DNA of 13,438 bases, from the NCBI GenBank assembly GCA_964490275.1, contig CAZBBL010000041.1, forward strand, positions 1-13,438. Direction: 5' to 3'. Shown here in pieces: positions 7,036-13,438 of this stretch. The stretch is from JAGBWK01 sp964490275. Lineage in GTDB: Bacteria; Bacteroidota; Bacteroidia; Bacteroidales; Muribaculaceae. The first letter of the stretch is position 1. Every line of letters begins with the position of its first letter. A program made the translations under genes and the position numbers. Under the pieces are notes generated by a model. It searched no databases and was not told the origin of the DNA. It worked only from the letters and a program-made list of their open reading frames with translations.

Positions 7036-7278
7036 AGAGAAGTTCGTTGGGAACAATTTAAAACCGAGATTTGGCCGGCTTTGAAAGAGTATATGGCCGA
7101 GTATCACGATCTTATCGCTATAGCAGCGTTGCAAAACGGCCAAGTGTGGCCACAGTCGTCGTTGCAGAGCTATGTAGCAAGCTCGGAAGATTTTGAGGAA
7201 TATTATCAAAAATTGCTTGATTTTCTTGAGCAACGCATACAATGGATTGACACAGCTTCGAATCACGCCTTGTTTTAG
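7036..7278 (+). pseudogene. 3' remnant of a CotH-kinase-like protein gene
   Basis: After a stop at 7033-7035, a plus-strand frame of 80 codons runs to the TAG at 7276-7278. It lacks a credible start; only internal TTG and ATG codons near 7081-7095 are available. The peptide reads REVRWEQFKTEIWPALKEYM, then AAxxNGQVWPQ and finally EEYYQKLLDFLEQRIQWID. This order (an RW...L helix, an AA..N..xWP segment, then a charged YxxxLxxFLxxRIxWID end) is what I recall of the extreme C-terminus of CotH-family spore-coat kinase homologues common in Bacteroidota. The remaining several hundred residues are absent, and upstream frames are interrupted. It appears to be a decayed remnant. The family call is by memory of the pattern and moderately secure; non-functionality follows from the missing start and core. 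Confidence 0.5.
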
Positions 7279-7363
7279 AGATTGTTGCAGGTCTGTGACA
7301 AAATTCGGATAAATCGGAAAATAAAAGGGAAAAATAGTATTATCGACATCGGCAATGTTTGTG

Positions 7364-7371
7364 TAATTTCG
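7364..7371 (+). promoter_or_regulatory. Candidate promoter of the efflux operon (TAATTTCG)
   Basis: TAATTTCG matches the TAnnTTTG -7 box at all but one base and lies 20 bases before the adaptor ATG, preceded by AT-rich sequence. No clear -33 TTTG is present. With no linked regulator gene and no obvious operator dyad in 7279-7391, control cannot be deduced. Confidence 0.35.
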
Positions 7372-7391
7372 CAGTGAAAATCCAATTAACT

Positions 7392-8450
7392 ATGAAAATT
7401 ACTCCAATAATATTGTTGATGGCCTTGGTTGTGGCCTCATGTGGCCGGCAGTCAACGCAACCCCAACCGAAGAAAGTGAAAACTACAGTCGTCGCCTCGC
7501 AGGGCGATGCGCAAAGCTTGTCGTTCCCGGCACGTGTAGTCAGCGACAACAAGTATAACGTAGCCTTTAAGGTGGCCGGACGTATCGCCTCGGCCAATTT
7601 CGAGGAGGGCGCAACCGTCAAGAAAGGTCAGCTCTTGGCTCAGTTAGACCCGCGCGACTATAGCATAGCCTACGATGCCGCTCAAGCCGAATACAACCAG
7701 GTAAAGGGCGAGGCTGACAGGGTTATCGCAATGTATAACGACGGTGCTACCACGGCCAACAACTACGATAAGGCCGTCTATGGTTTGCAGCAAATCACCG
7801 CCAAGCTTCAGCATGCTCGCGATCAGCTCGGCGAAACCAAGCTTTATGCTCCGGTTTCGGGCGTTGTCAAAACCGTCTATCACCGTGCCGGCGAGGTGGT
7901 TGGTGCGGGCACTCCGCTGATTGAGATTGTCGACGACTCCACTCCGATTGTAGAGATAAAAATACCTGCGGCCGACTATATACGTCGCAGCGACTTTATG
8001 GCCTACACCTGTAGTTTCGATGTCTACCCCGACCGCGTGTTTACGCTGCAACCCGTATCGTTTTCGTCGGTAGCCAACGCCAATCAGCTCTACACCGTCA
8101 AACTGCGTTTCGCTTCAAACCAATCGCCCCTGCCGAGCGTGGGCATGGCCACTTCGGTTAATATTGCCATGCGTGGCGGCGATGTCGACAGCAGCTATCA
8201 AGTGCCGTCGACGGCAATCATTGGCTCGGGGAAGCAAGCCTCGGTATATGTTGTCGGCAACGACTCGATAGTGCATGCGGTTGCCGTAAAGGTATTAAGC
8301 CTGTCAACCGATGGCACGGCCAAAATAGAGTCGGACACATCGCTTTCGGGTCAACGCATCATATCGGCCGGCACATCGAGCATTGCCGTAGGCGCCAAAG
8401 TTGCGCCGCTGGCTCCTACAAGTGAAACCAATGTTGGAGGGCTGCTATGA
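7392..8450 (+). CDS. RND efflux periplasmic adaptor, lipoprotein (MFP/HlyD family)
   Basis: A 352-residue membrane-fusion protein that bridges the RND transporter to the outer-membrane channel. The N-terminus is a lipoprotein signal with lipobox VASC (Cys17), so it is anchored to a membrane by lipid. The barrel-sandwich (lipoyl-like) halves are VAFKVAGRIASANFEEGATV (57-76) with GQLLAQLDPRDY (79-90), and LYAPVSGVVKTVYHRAGEVV (151-170). Between them lies a short alpha-helical hairpin (about 91-148). A beta-barrel (about 183-260) and membrane-proximal domain (VPSTAIIG onward) follow. The ATG at 7392 is chosen because it starts the signal peptide; the frame is open 11 codons further upstream, but those run through the promoter box. 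It is first in a three-gene operon and overlaps the transporter gene by four bases (ATGA). Confidence 0.93.
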   Translation: MKITPIILLMALVVASCGRQSTQPQPKKVKTTVVASQGDAQSLSFPARVVSDNKYNVAFKVAGRIASANFEEGATVKKGQLLAQLDPRDYSIAYDAAQAEYNQVKGEADRVIAMYNDGATTANNYDKAVYGLQQITAKLQHARDQLGETKLYAPVSGVVKTVYHRAGEVVGAGTPLIEIVDDSTPIVEIKIPAADYIRRSDFMAYTCSFDVYPDRVFTLQPVSFSSVANANQLYTVKLRFASNQSPLPSVGMATSVNIAMRGGDVDSSYQVPSTAIIGSGKQASVYVVGNDSIVHAVAVKVLSLSTDGTAKIESDTSLSGQRIISAGTSSIAVGAKVAPLAPTSETNVGGLL

Positions 8451-11400
8451 TTGACTTTGGCATGTGGTCGTTTCGCAACAAAAACCTCGTAAAGTTTTTG
8501 ATTGCGGTGCTCGTGGTCGGAGGCTTGTTTAGCGCCTATCAGATGAGCAAGCTCGAGGACCCCGAGATAAAAGTGAAATTGGCGATGGTGGTCACCACCT
8601 ATCCCGGCGCATCGGCTCATCAGGTTGAGCTCGAAGTGACCGACCCTTTGGAGAAAAGCATTCGCACGGTCAGCAATGTGGCCAACGTCGAGAGTTATTC
8701 CTACAACGATTTGTCGTTGATACAGGTAGAGCTGCTCAGCACGGTTAGCCCCGATCAAATCGAGCAATGTTGGGATATATTGCGTCGTAAGGTGTCAGAC
8801 ACCGCTGCTTCGCTCCCTTCGGGTGCATCGAAACCGATTGTAAAAGAAGATTTTAGTAACGTCTATGGCTTGTTCTATGCCATGACTGCCGACGGTTTTA
8901 CCGATACCGAAATGGCCGACTATGCACAGCTCATACGTCGCACTGTTGCCGACCTCGAGGGGGTCTCGCGAGTAGAGCTATACGGCACTCCCGTCACTTC
9001 TATCAACATATCGCTCGACCGAGAGCGCATGTCGACTCTCGGAGTAAAGCCGGTCGAAGTATTGGCAACGCTCAACAATCAAAACGAAGTGACCTACGCC
9101 GGCTATTATGACAACGGCGATAACCGTGTACGTGTCAGTGTCACCGACCGCTTCACCACTGTCGACGACATCTCGCAGATGCTCATTAGAGGCCACGACG
9201 ACGACCGTCTGCGCATCCGCGACATTGCTCGCGTGGAGCTTGCCGAAGCTACTCCGCGTCGCAACGAATTGCTTTATGACGAATCGCCCGCTATCGGCAT
9301 TCTTGTTGCCGGCGAGTCGGGTAGCGACATCGTCAAAGTGGGTAAGGAGGTTAACAAGTGTCTCGAGGAGCTCGAAGCCGATCGCTTGCCCGCCGGAGTT
9401 GAGGTGCACAAAGTGTTTAATCAACCCGAGCGTGTCACCAATGCTCTGAGCGTATTTTTCGTCAACCTCGCCGAGTCGGTAGCGATAGTCGTATTGATAT
9501 TAATGCTGTCGATGGGATTGCGTAGCGGCATGATGATTGGCATCAGCCTTATCATCATCGTGCTCGGCTCGTTCTTGTTGTTGCTTTGGTCGGGAGGCAC
9601 GATGCAACGAGTGTCGCTCGGTTCGTTTATCTTGGCCATGGGTATGCTTGTCGACAATGCCATAGTGATAATCGACGGTATATTGGTCGACTTGCGTCGA
9701 GGCAAACCGCGTCTCGAAGCGATGACCGACATCGGACGTCGCACGGCTATGCCTCTGTTGGGCGCCACGCTGATAGCAATCTTGGCCTTCTTACCTATAT
9801 ATATGTCGCCCGACACCACCGGCATCTACGTGCGCGACCTCTTTATCGTCTTGGCCGTGTCGTTGCTGTTGAGTTGGGTGTTGGCGTTGGTTCACGTGCC
9901 TATGATGGCCGACCGCTTGCTGCCCAAGCAACACAAAGCCGACGAGGCCAACGAAGGCTTATACCAAGGCCGTCCTTACCGCTGGCTTCGCAAGGTCGTT
10001 ACAAAAGCGCTGTCTCATCGCATCGGTTTCGTAGCATTGATGGCGCTGTTGCTTGCTGCGGCGCTCTATTCGTTCCGCTACGTGCGCCAGGGATTCTTCC
10101 CCGACATGGACTACGACCAGCTCTATATGGAATACAAACTTCCCGAAGGCACTAATTCGACACTTACCAAAGCCGACCTCACCGCGATTGAGGAGCACTT
10201 TGATTCGCTGCCTTACGTGAGAAACATCACCATGTCGGTCGGCGCTGCCCCGGGCCGCTACAACCTCGTCAGAAGTATTCCGCTGCCATCGTTGTCGTAT
10301 GGCGAATTGATTATCGACTTCACATCATCGAAAGAGCTTGGCCAACACATCGAGGAGATGCAAACATGGCTCGACGATAATTATCCTCAAGCCTATGCCA
10401 AGCTAAAACGCTACAACTTGATGTTTAAAAAATATCCTATCGAGGCGCAATTTACCGGGCCCGACCCGGCCGTGCTCAAGCAACTTGCCGACAGCGCTGC
10501 CGCCATCATGGAGCGTTCGCCCATGACCCGACTGATTACCCGCGATATGGATGCTCAAGTGCCGGTGCTCAAAGTTGAATACGACCAAGAAACAGCACGT
10601 CTCACCGGCCTAAGCCGCAAAGATGTAAGCATGTCATTGCTGACAGCGGCCGGAGGTATTCCGGTAGCTACATTCTACGACGGCACCCATCCACGTACGA
10701 TTTACATCCGTCAAACCGAAGCCGACGGCTCGCCGGTTGACAATCTCGAAAACATTTCGGTGTTTACCACCTTGCCTACATTCAACGATGTAATCGACGA
10801 GAAAACCGTTGTCGACCTCTCGCAAGGCATCCTCGACAAAGACGCATTTATCGACCGTTTGATGGCCTCAATACCGCTGATGCAAGTCACGAAATCTGTC
10901 GACGTAGAGTGGGAACAGCCAATCGTGCCACGCTACAACGGCGAACGCATGGTACGCGTACAAGCATCCCCGGCCGAAGGCGTAGAGACAGAGCGTGCTC
11001 GCAAAGCTGTTGCCGAGCAGATTGAGCAAATCAAGCTTCCCGTCGGCTATTCATTGAAATGGCAAGGCGAAAAAGCAGCTTCGGCTCAGTCGATGCGCTA
11101 TCTCTTTGGCAATATGCCACTGGCCGTCATACTTATGATAGCCATCCTGATAATGCTCTTCAAAGACTATCGCAAACCCGCCATCATCATGCTAACCATA
11201 CCAATGGTGTTTGTCGGAGTCGTAGTCACTATGGTTTTGTGTCGCAAGACATTCGACTTCGTAGCTATCGTCGGCACCCTCGGCCTCATAGGCATGATTA
11301 TCAAAAACGGTATAGTATTGATGGACGAGATAACGCGCCAGATAGGGGAGGGTATTGAACAACGTAAAGCGTTGGTCGACAGCGCACTCAGCCGTCTGCG

Positions 11401-11581
11401 TCCGGTGTCGCTTGCCGCTCTTACCACTATCCTCGGTATGATACCGTTGCTCTCCGACTCTATGTTTGGCTCGATGGCGGCCGCTATCATGGGTGGTTTG
11501 CTCTTTGGTACGATTATCACCCTGGTGTTTATACCTGTGCTCTACTCACTATTCTTCAAAAGCAAAAATGAAAGCAAATAG
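8447..11581 (+). CDS. RND-family efflux transporter, inner membrane
   Basis: A 1044-residue proton-driven pump subunit, the normal length for resistance-nodulation-division transporters. TM1 is near 16-36. The first large periplasmic loop carries the porter subdomains. TM2-TM6 run through about 337-490, and a second half repeats the plan from about 525 to the end (FVALMALLLAAALYSFRYV is TM7). The TM4 motif reads MGMLVDNAIVIIDG (398-411): Asp403 matches AcrB Asp407, but Asn404 replaces Asp408. In TM10, Lys953 in IGMIIKNGIVLMDE matches AcrB Lys940. The second periplasmic loop starts QGFFPDMDYDQ (548-558). Substrates cannot be read from sequence; the general layout suggests drugs or other amphiphiles rather than metals. 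It starts within the adaptor stop codon and overlaps the channel gene by 14 bases, so the three are probably translationally coupled. Confidence 0.95.
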   Translation: MIDFGMWSFRNKNLVKFLIAVLVVGGLFSAYQMSKLEDPEIKVKLAMVVTTYPGASAHQVELEVTDPLEKSIRTVSNVANVESYSYNDLSLIQVELLSTVSPDQIEQCWDILRRKVSDTAASLPSGASKPIVKEDFSNVYGLFYAMTADGFTDTEMADYAQLIRRTVADLEGVSRVELYGTPVTSINISLDRERMSTLGVKPVEVLATLNNQNEVTYAGYYDNGDNRVRVSVTDRFTTVDDISQMLIRGHDDDRLRIRDIARVELAEATPRRNELLYDESPAIGILVAGESGSDIVKVGKEVNKCLEELEADRLPAGVEVHKVFNQPERVTNALSVFFVNLAESVAIVVLILMLSMGLRSGMMIGISLIIIVLGSFLLLLWSGGTMQRVSLGSFILAMGMLVDNAIVIIDGILVDLRRGKPRLEAMTDIGRRTAMPLLGATLIAILAFLPIYMSPDTTGIYVRDLFIVLAVSLLLSWVLALVHVPMMADRLLPKQHKADEANEGLYQGRPYRWLRKVVTKALSHRIGFVALMALLLAAALYSFRYVRQGFFPDMDYDQLYMEYKLPEGTNSTLTKADLTAIEEHFDSLPYVRNITMSVGAAPGRYNLVRSIPLPSLSYGELIIDFTSSKELGQHIEEMQTWLDDNYPQAYAKLKRYNLMFKKYPIEAQFTGPDPAVLKQLADSAAAIMERSPMTRLITRDMDAQVPVLKVEYDQETARLTGLSRKDVSMSLLTAAGGIPVATFYDGTHPRTIYIRQTEADGSPVDNLENISVFTTLPTFNDVIDEKTVVDLSQGILDKDAFIDRLMASIPLMQVTKSVDVEWEQPIVPRYNGERMVRVQASPAEGVETERARKAVAEQIEQIKLPVGYSLKWQGEKAASAQSMRYLFGNMPLAVILMIAILIMLFKDYRKPAIIMLTIPMVFVGVVVTMVLCRKTFDFVAIVGTLGLIGMIIKNGIVLMDEITRQIGEGIEQRKALVDSALSRLRPVSLAALTTILGMIPLLSDSMFGSMAAAIMGGLLFGTIITLVFIPVLYSLFFKSKNESK

Positions 11582-12929
11582 ATATATCTTGGCAGCCACC
11601 GCGCTGCTGTCGATGACTACGATATCGGCTCAAACCATGCTCAGCGTCGACCAATGTCGCGAGATGGCTCTTCAACACAACCTCAAGCTTGACGCCGCTC
11701 GAATGCAGGTAGACCAAGCTTCGGCTATGGTGAAAAGTTATCGTGCCAATTATTATCCCGACTTTTCGGCTTCGTTCCAAGGCCTTTACAGCACGGCCAA
11801 CGGCACATATAAGATCGACGGCGGCAACCTGCCTGTGTTGAGCGTCGGCGCCGACGGTTCCATCGTCCAGACTGCCCAAGTTGCTTATTTCCCCGGATTG
11901 GAGTTTGATTATAAAATCAACGGCGTGTTTCGCGGAGGTGTCGAGGTGACTCAGCCTATCTATATGGGTGGCAAAATCAGAGCTTCGGTAGCTATGGCCA
12001 CCGGTTCGCGCGACTTGGCTCAATACAATCGCGACAAGGTTTCGGTAGAAGTGGTTGTTGAGGCTACACGAGCCTATGCCAACGTCGTAAAAGCGCTCAA
12101 GATGCTCGACGTAGCCAATGCCTATCGCAATGTTATCGACGGACTGCAAAGCGATGTCACCTCGGCTGTCAATCATGGTATGCGCCATCGCAACGACTTG
12201 ATGAAAGTGAGTGTCAGAGGCAACGAAGCCGACCTCAATATCCTCAAAGCTCAAAACGCAGTGCGCTTGGCCAAGATGGATCTTTGTCGCGCCATCGGGT
12301 TGCCATTGATGTCGAATATCGATGTCGTAGCCTCATTCCCTGAAGTAGACGTTCCCGAGGCTGTCGACGAAACTACGGCCGTGATGAATCGTCCCGAGTC
12401 GAAGATGCTCGACGCCCGTCAAGAGGTGTTGGAGCAGAAGGTGAAGTTGTCGCGCAGCGAAATGCTACCCTCGGTGGGCCTCGCCGCCGGCTACCACTAC
12501 CTCTCGGGATTGAAACTCAACAACGACCGCTTGTTTGACGGAGGCTCATTTGGTGTGATGCTCAACGTAAAGATACCTTTGTTTCATTTCGGCGAGCATT
12601 CTCAAAAGGTAAAAGCCGACAAAGCATCGCTCCAACAAGCCAAATATGAGAGCGAGCATAGCCGACAGATGATGGAATTGGAGATGCGCAGCGCTTATTC
12701 CAATCTTCAAGAGGCCGACGCTGCCTTCACTATGACCAAAACCGCCCTCGAGCAAGCTACCGAAAACATGCGCCTCAGTAAGTCGATGTTTGACAACGGC
12801 ATGGAAACTCTCAGCGACTATCTCGAGGCTCAAGTCATATGGCAGCAAGCCAACGAAGAACATATCACGGCCGGCTTCAACCGCTATGTAAGCTATATCG
12901 ACTATCAACGCACCATCGGCGCCCTGTAG
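11568..12929 (+). CDS. TolC-like outer-membrane efflux channel (OEP family)
   Basis: A 453-residue outer-membrane factor that forms the trimeric exit duct for the RND pump encoded upstream. An N-terminal Sec signal (MKANRYILAATALLSMTTIS, cleavage probably after SAQ near residue 22) is followed by LSVDQCREMALQHNLKLDAA, the typical start of the first OEP repeat. Strand and helix segments include FRGGVEVTQPIYMGGKIRAS and, in the second repeat, SVGLAAGYHYLSG with VMLNVKIPLFHFGEHSQKVK. The long amphipathic helices end with ETLSDYLEAQVIWQQANEE, as is usual in this family. Two tandem halves of similar length fit the family. I chose the ATG at 11568, 14 bases inside the RND gene's end. The frame extends further upstream through transporter-coding DNA and that part is rejected. 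The stop codon lies inside a stem (12914-12949). Confidence 0.93.
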   Translation: MKANRYILAATALLSMTTISAQTMLSVDQCREMALQHNLKLDAARMQVDQASAMVKSYRANYYPDFSASFQGLYSTANGTYKIDGGNLPVLSVGADGSIVQTAQVAYFPGLEFDYKINGVFRGGVEVTQPIYMGGKIRASVAMATGSRDLAQYNRDKVSVEVVVEATRAYANVVKALKMLDVANAYRNVIDGLQSDVTSAVNHGMRHRNDLMKVSVRGNEADLNILKAQNAVRLAKMDLCRAIGLPLMSNIDVVASFPEVDVPEAVDETTAVMNRPESKMLDARQEVLEQKVKLSRSEMLPSVGLAAGYHYLSGLKLNNDRLFDGGSFGVMLNVKIPLFHFGEHSQKVKADKASLQQAKYESEHSRQMMELEMRSAYSNLQEADAAFTMTKTALEQATENMRLSKSMFDNGMETLSDYLEAQVIWQQANEEHITAGFNRYVSYIDYQRTIGAL

Positions 12930-12949
12930 TGCTCTACAAAGCGCCGATG
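12914..12949 (+). terminator. Hairpin over the end of the efflux operon
   Basis: CATCGGCGC (12914-12922) pairs perfectly with GCGCCGATG (12941-12949). Inside it TGTAG (12925-12929) pairs with CTACA (12934-12938) around a TGCT loop, leaving a 2x2 internal loop. The outer arm encodes the last residues of the channel protein and the TAG stop is in the inner stem. No T run follows, so it may be a non-canonical terminator or a 3'-end stabiliser. Confidence 0.45.
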
Positions 12950-12976
12950 CGTTAAACGGTGGGCGACAAGTCGCAA

Positions 12977-13183
12977 TTAGTCGGCGTCAAACAAATCGCT
13001 CCATACACCCAAATCCAAACAATAATGACTGTCGTAGAGCTCGCTCGACGTGCCCGGTATATAAACCGAAACGTCGTAGTCGGCTGTCGGAGATGCTGCC
13101 GCTAAAGCGTTGTCGGCAGTAGGTTGAGCAGAGTCGGCAATTTTTTCGCCGAGCGACAATTTGAGTAGGTCGGTGAGGTTCAT
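12977..13183 (-). CDS. Small acidic hypothetical protein, 68 aa
   Basis: A short minus-strand frame converging on the efflux operon. The protein starts MNLTDLLKLSLGEKIADSAQ, has an Ala/Thr/Pro-rich middle, and ends with an aromatic, acidic tail (DYDVSVYIPGT, SSELYDSHYCLDLG, VWSDLFDAD). It has no signal peptide, membrane span or motif that I recognise. The frame is open to 13330, but the extra residues have no protein-like character and cover AT-rich upstream DNA, so I prefer the ATG at 13183. Codon content resembles the neighbouring genes, which mildly supports coding. It might be a small cytosolic protein of a Bacteroidales lineage. Function unknown. Confidence 0.5.
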   Translation of the reverse strand: MNLTDLLKLSLGEKIADSAQPTADNALAAASPTADYDVSVYIPGTSSELYDSHYCLDLGVWSDLFDAD

Positions 13184-13317
13184 GGCGGTAGTGTTTTGAT
13201 AAATAAATAATTGAATAATTGCCGGGGCGGACGAGTAGATTTTCTCAGAAGGCTTCTCGGTTATAACTAAAACACTTGCCGAAGCGTAATTGTTTCTCCC
13301 TTTTGGCGCATTTTTTC

Positions 13318-13338
13318 GACAAATTATCATACTTTGTC
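13318..13338. promoter_or_regulatory. Dyad GACAAA/TTTGTC in AT-rich DNA
   Basis: GACAAA (13318-13323) and TTTGTC (13333-13338) form a perfect 6-bp dyad around ATTATCATAC-like sequence. It lies between the small minus-strand ORF and open frames at the right edge, and overlaps TACTTTG and TAATTTG, near-matches to the -7 box with one spacer base missing on each strand. It may be an operator at a divergent promoter, or chance. Confidence 0.25.
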
Positions 13339-13438
13339 AAATGTTAGACCCCATTCCACAAAATTTGTTAATGCCAAGGCAGTGTATTTTGGAGGAAATT
13401 TTGTTTATCTCTGAGGGAGTGAAGTCCTCTTCATGACC
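13337..13438 (-). other. Undetermined coding potential at the right edge
   Basis: Two opposing frames occupy this AT-richer end. On the minus strand a frame with no stop enters from the window edge and ends in TGA at 13337-13339 (33 codons, GHEEDFTPSEINKIS at the start). On the plus strand an ATG at 13341 opens 31 codons (MLDPIPQNLLMPRQ...) ending in TGA at 13434-13436. Neither resembles a family I can name. The minus-strand frame could be the C-terminus of a gene outside the window; the composition change would also suit the end of an inserted element. Confidence 0.2.

Noticed and set aside
6925..7266. Minus-strand 113-codon frame antisense to the CotH-like relic
   Set aside because: No motif or promoter context; the plus-strand reading gives the better protein pattern, so this appears to be its shadow.
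11466..11567. N-terminal extension of the TolC-like gene by 34 codons
   Set aside because: It lies within the end of the RND gene and would bury the signal peptide; the ATG at 11568 gives a standard Sec signal.
13184..13330. N-terminal extension of the 68-residue small protein by 49 codons
   Set aside because: The added residues have no protein-like character and lie in AT-rich DNA that looks like a promoter region.
1..13438. CRISPR array, tRNA/rRNA genes, complete insertion sequence
   Set aside because: No regularly spaced repeats, no cloverleaf or rRNA-like stretch and no transposase were seen on either strand.

Overview
The window looks like chromosomal DNA of a Bacteroidota member, most likely order Bacteroidales. 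The basis is protein style (a short-type RecQ next to RecJ, a clostripain-family C11 lipoprotein, an MFP-RND-OMF pump whose adaptor is a lipoprotein), A-rich start regions without clear Shine-Dalgarno sites, and several copies of the Bacteroidota -7 promoter box TAnnTTTG at plausible positions. Genus cannot be fixed from sequence reading alone.

Layout. Positions 1-363 hold a strong minus-strand intrinsic terminator and two further perfect hairpins but no convincing gene. Positions 364-3989 carry recJ then recQ on the minus strand, joined by an ATGA stop/start overlap: a 5'-3' single-strand exonuclease and a 3'-5' helicase that plausibly act together at stalled or broken forks. A gene-free leader of about 500 bases precedes recJ, with a TAAATTTG promoter box about 320 bases upstream of the start and several dyads. 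Positions 4489-6768 carry, also on the minus strand, a secreted C11 cysteine-protease lipoprotein followed 18 bases later by an MscS-type mechanosensitive channel with an extra charged segment in its cytoplasmic domain; a 14-bp hairpin lies downstream.

Positions 6769-7391 are a strand switch between the minus-strand protease and the plus-strand pump. This stretch holds a decayed 3' fragment that resembles the C-terminus of a CotH-family protein. Positions 7392-12929 are a compact tripartite efflux operon: lipoprotein adaptor, RND inner-membrane transporter and TolC-like outer-membrane channel, with overlaps of 4 and 14 bases. The channel gene's stop codon lies inside a perfect stem. No regulator is linked to it. 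The right end (12977-13438) has a small 68-residue minus-strand ORF of unknown function, then AT-rich DNA with a dyad and short open frames on both strands at the window edge.

I see no CRISPR array, complete mobile element, tRNA or rRNA. Most of the window is ordinary housekeeping and efflux content. The parts worth a second look are the CotH-like relic, the MscS insertion, the position of the zinc motif in RecQ, the structured non-coding segments, and the orphan small protein.
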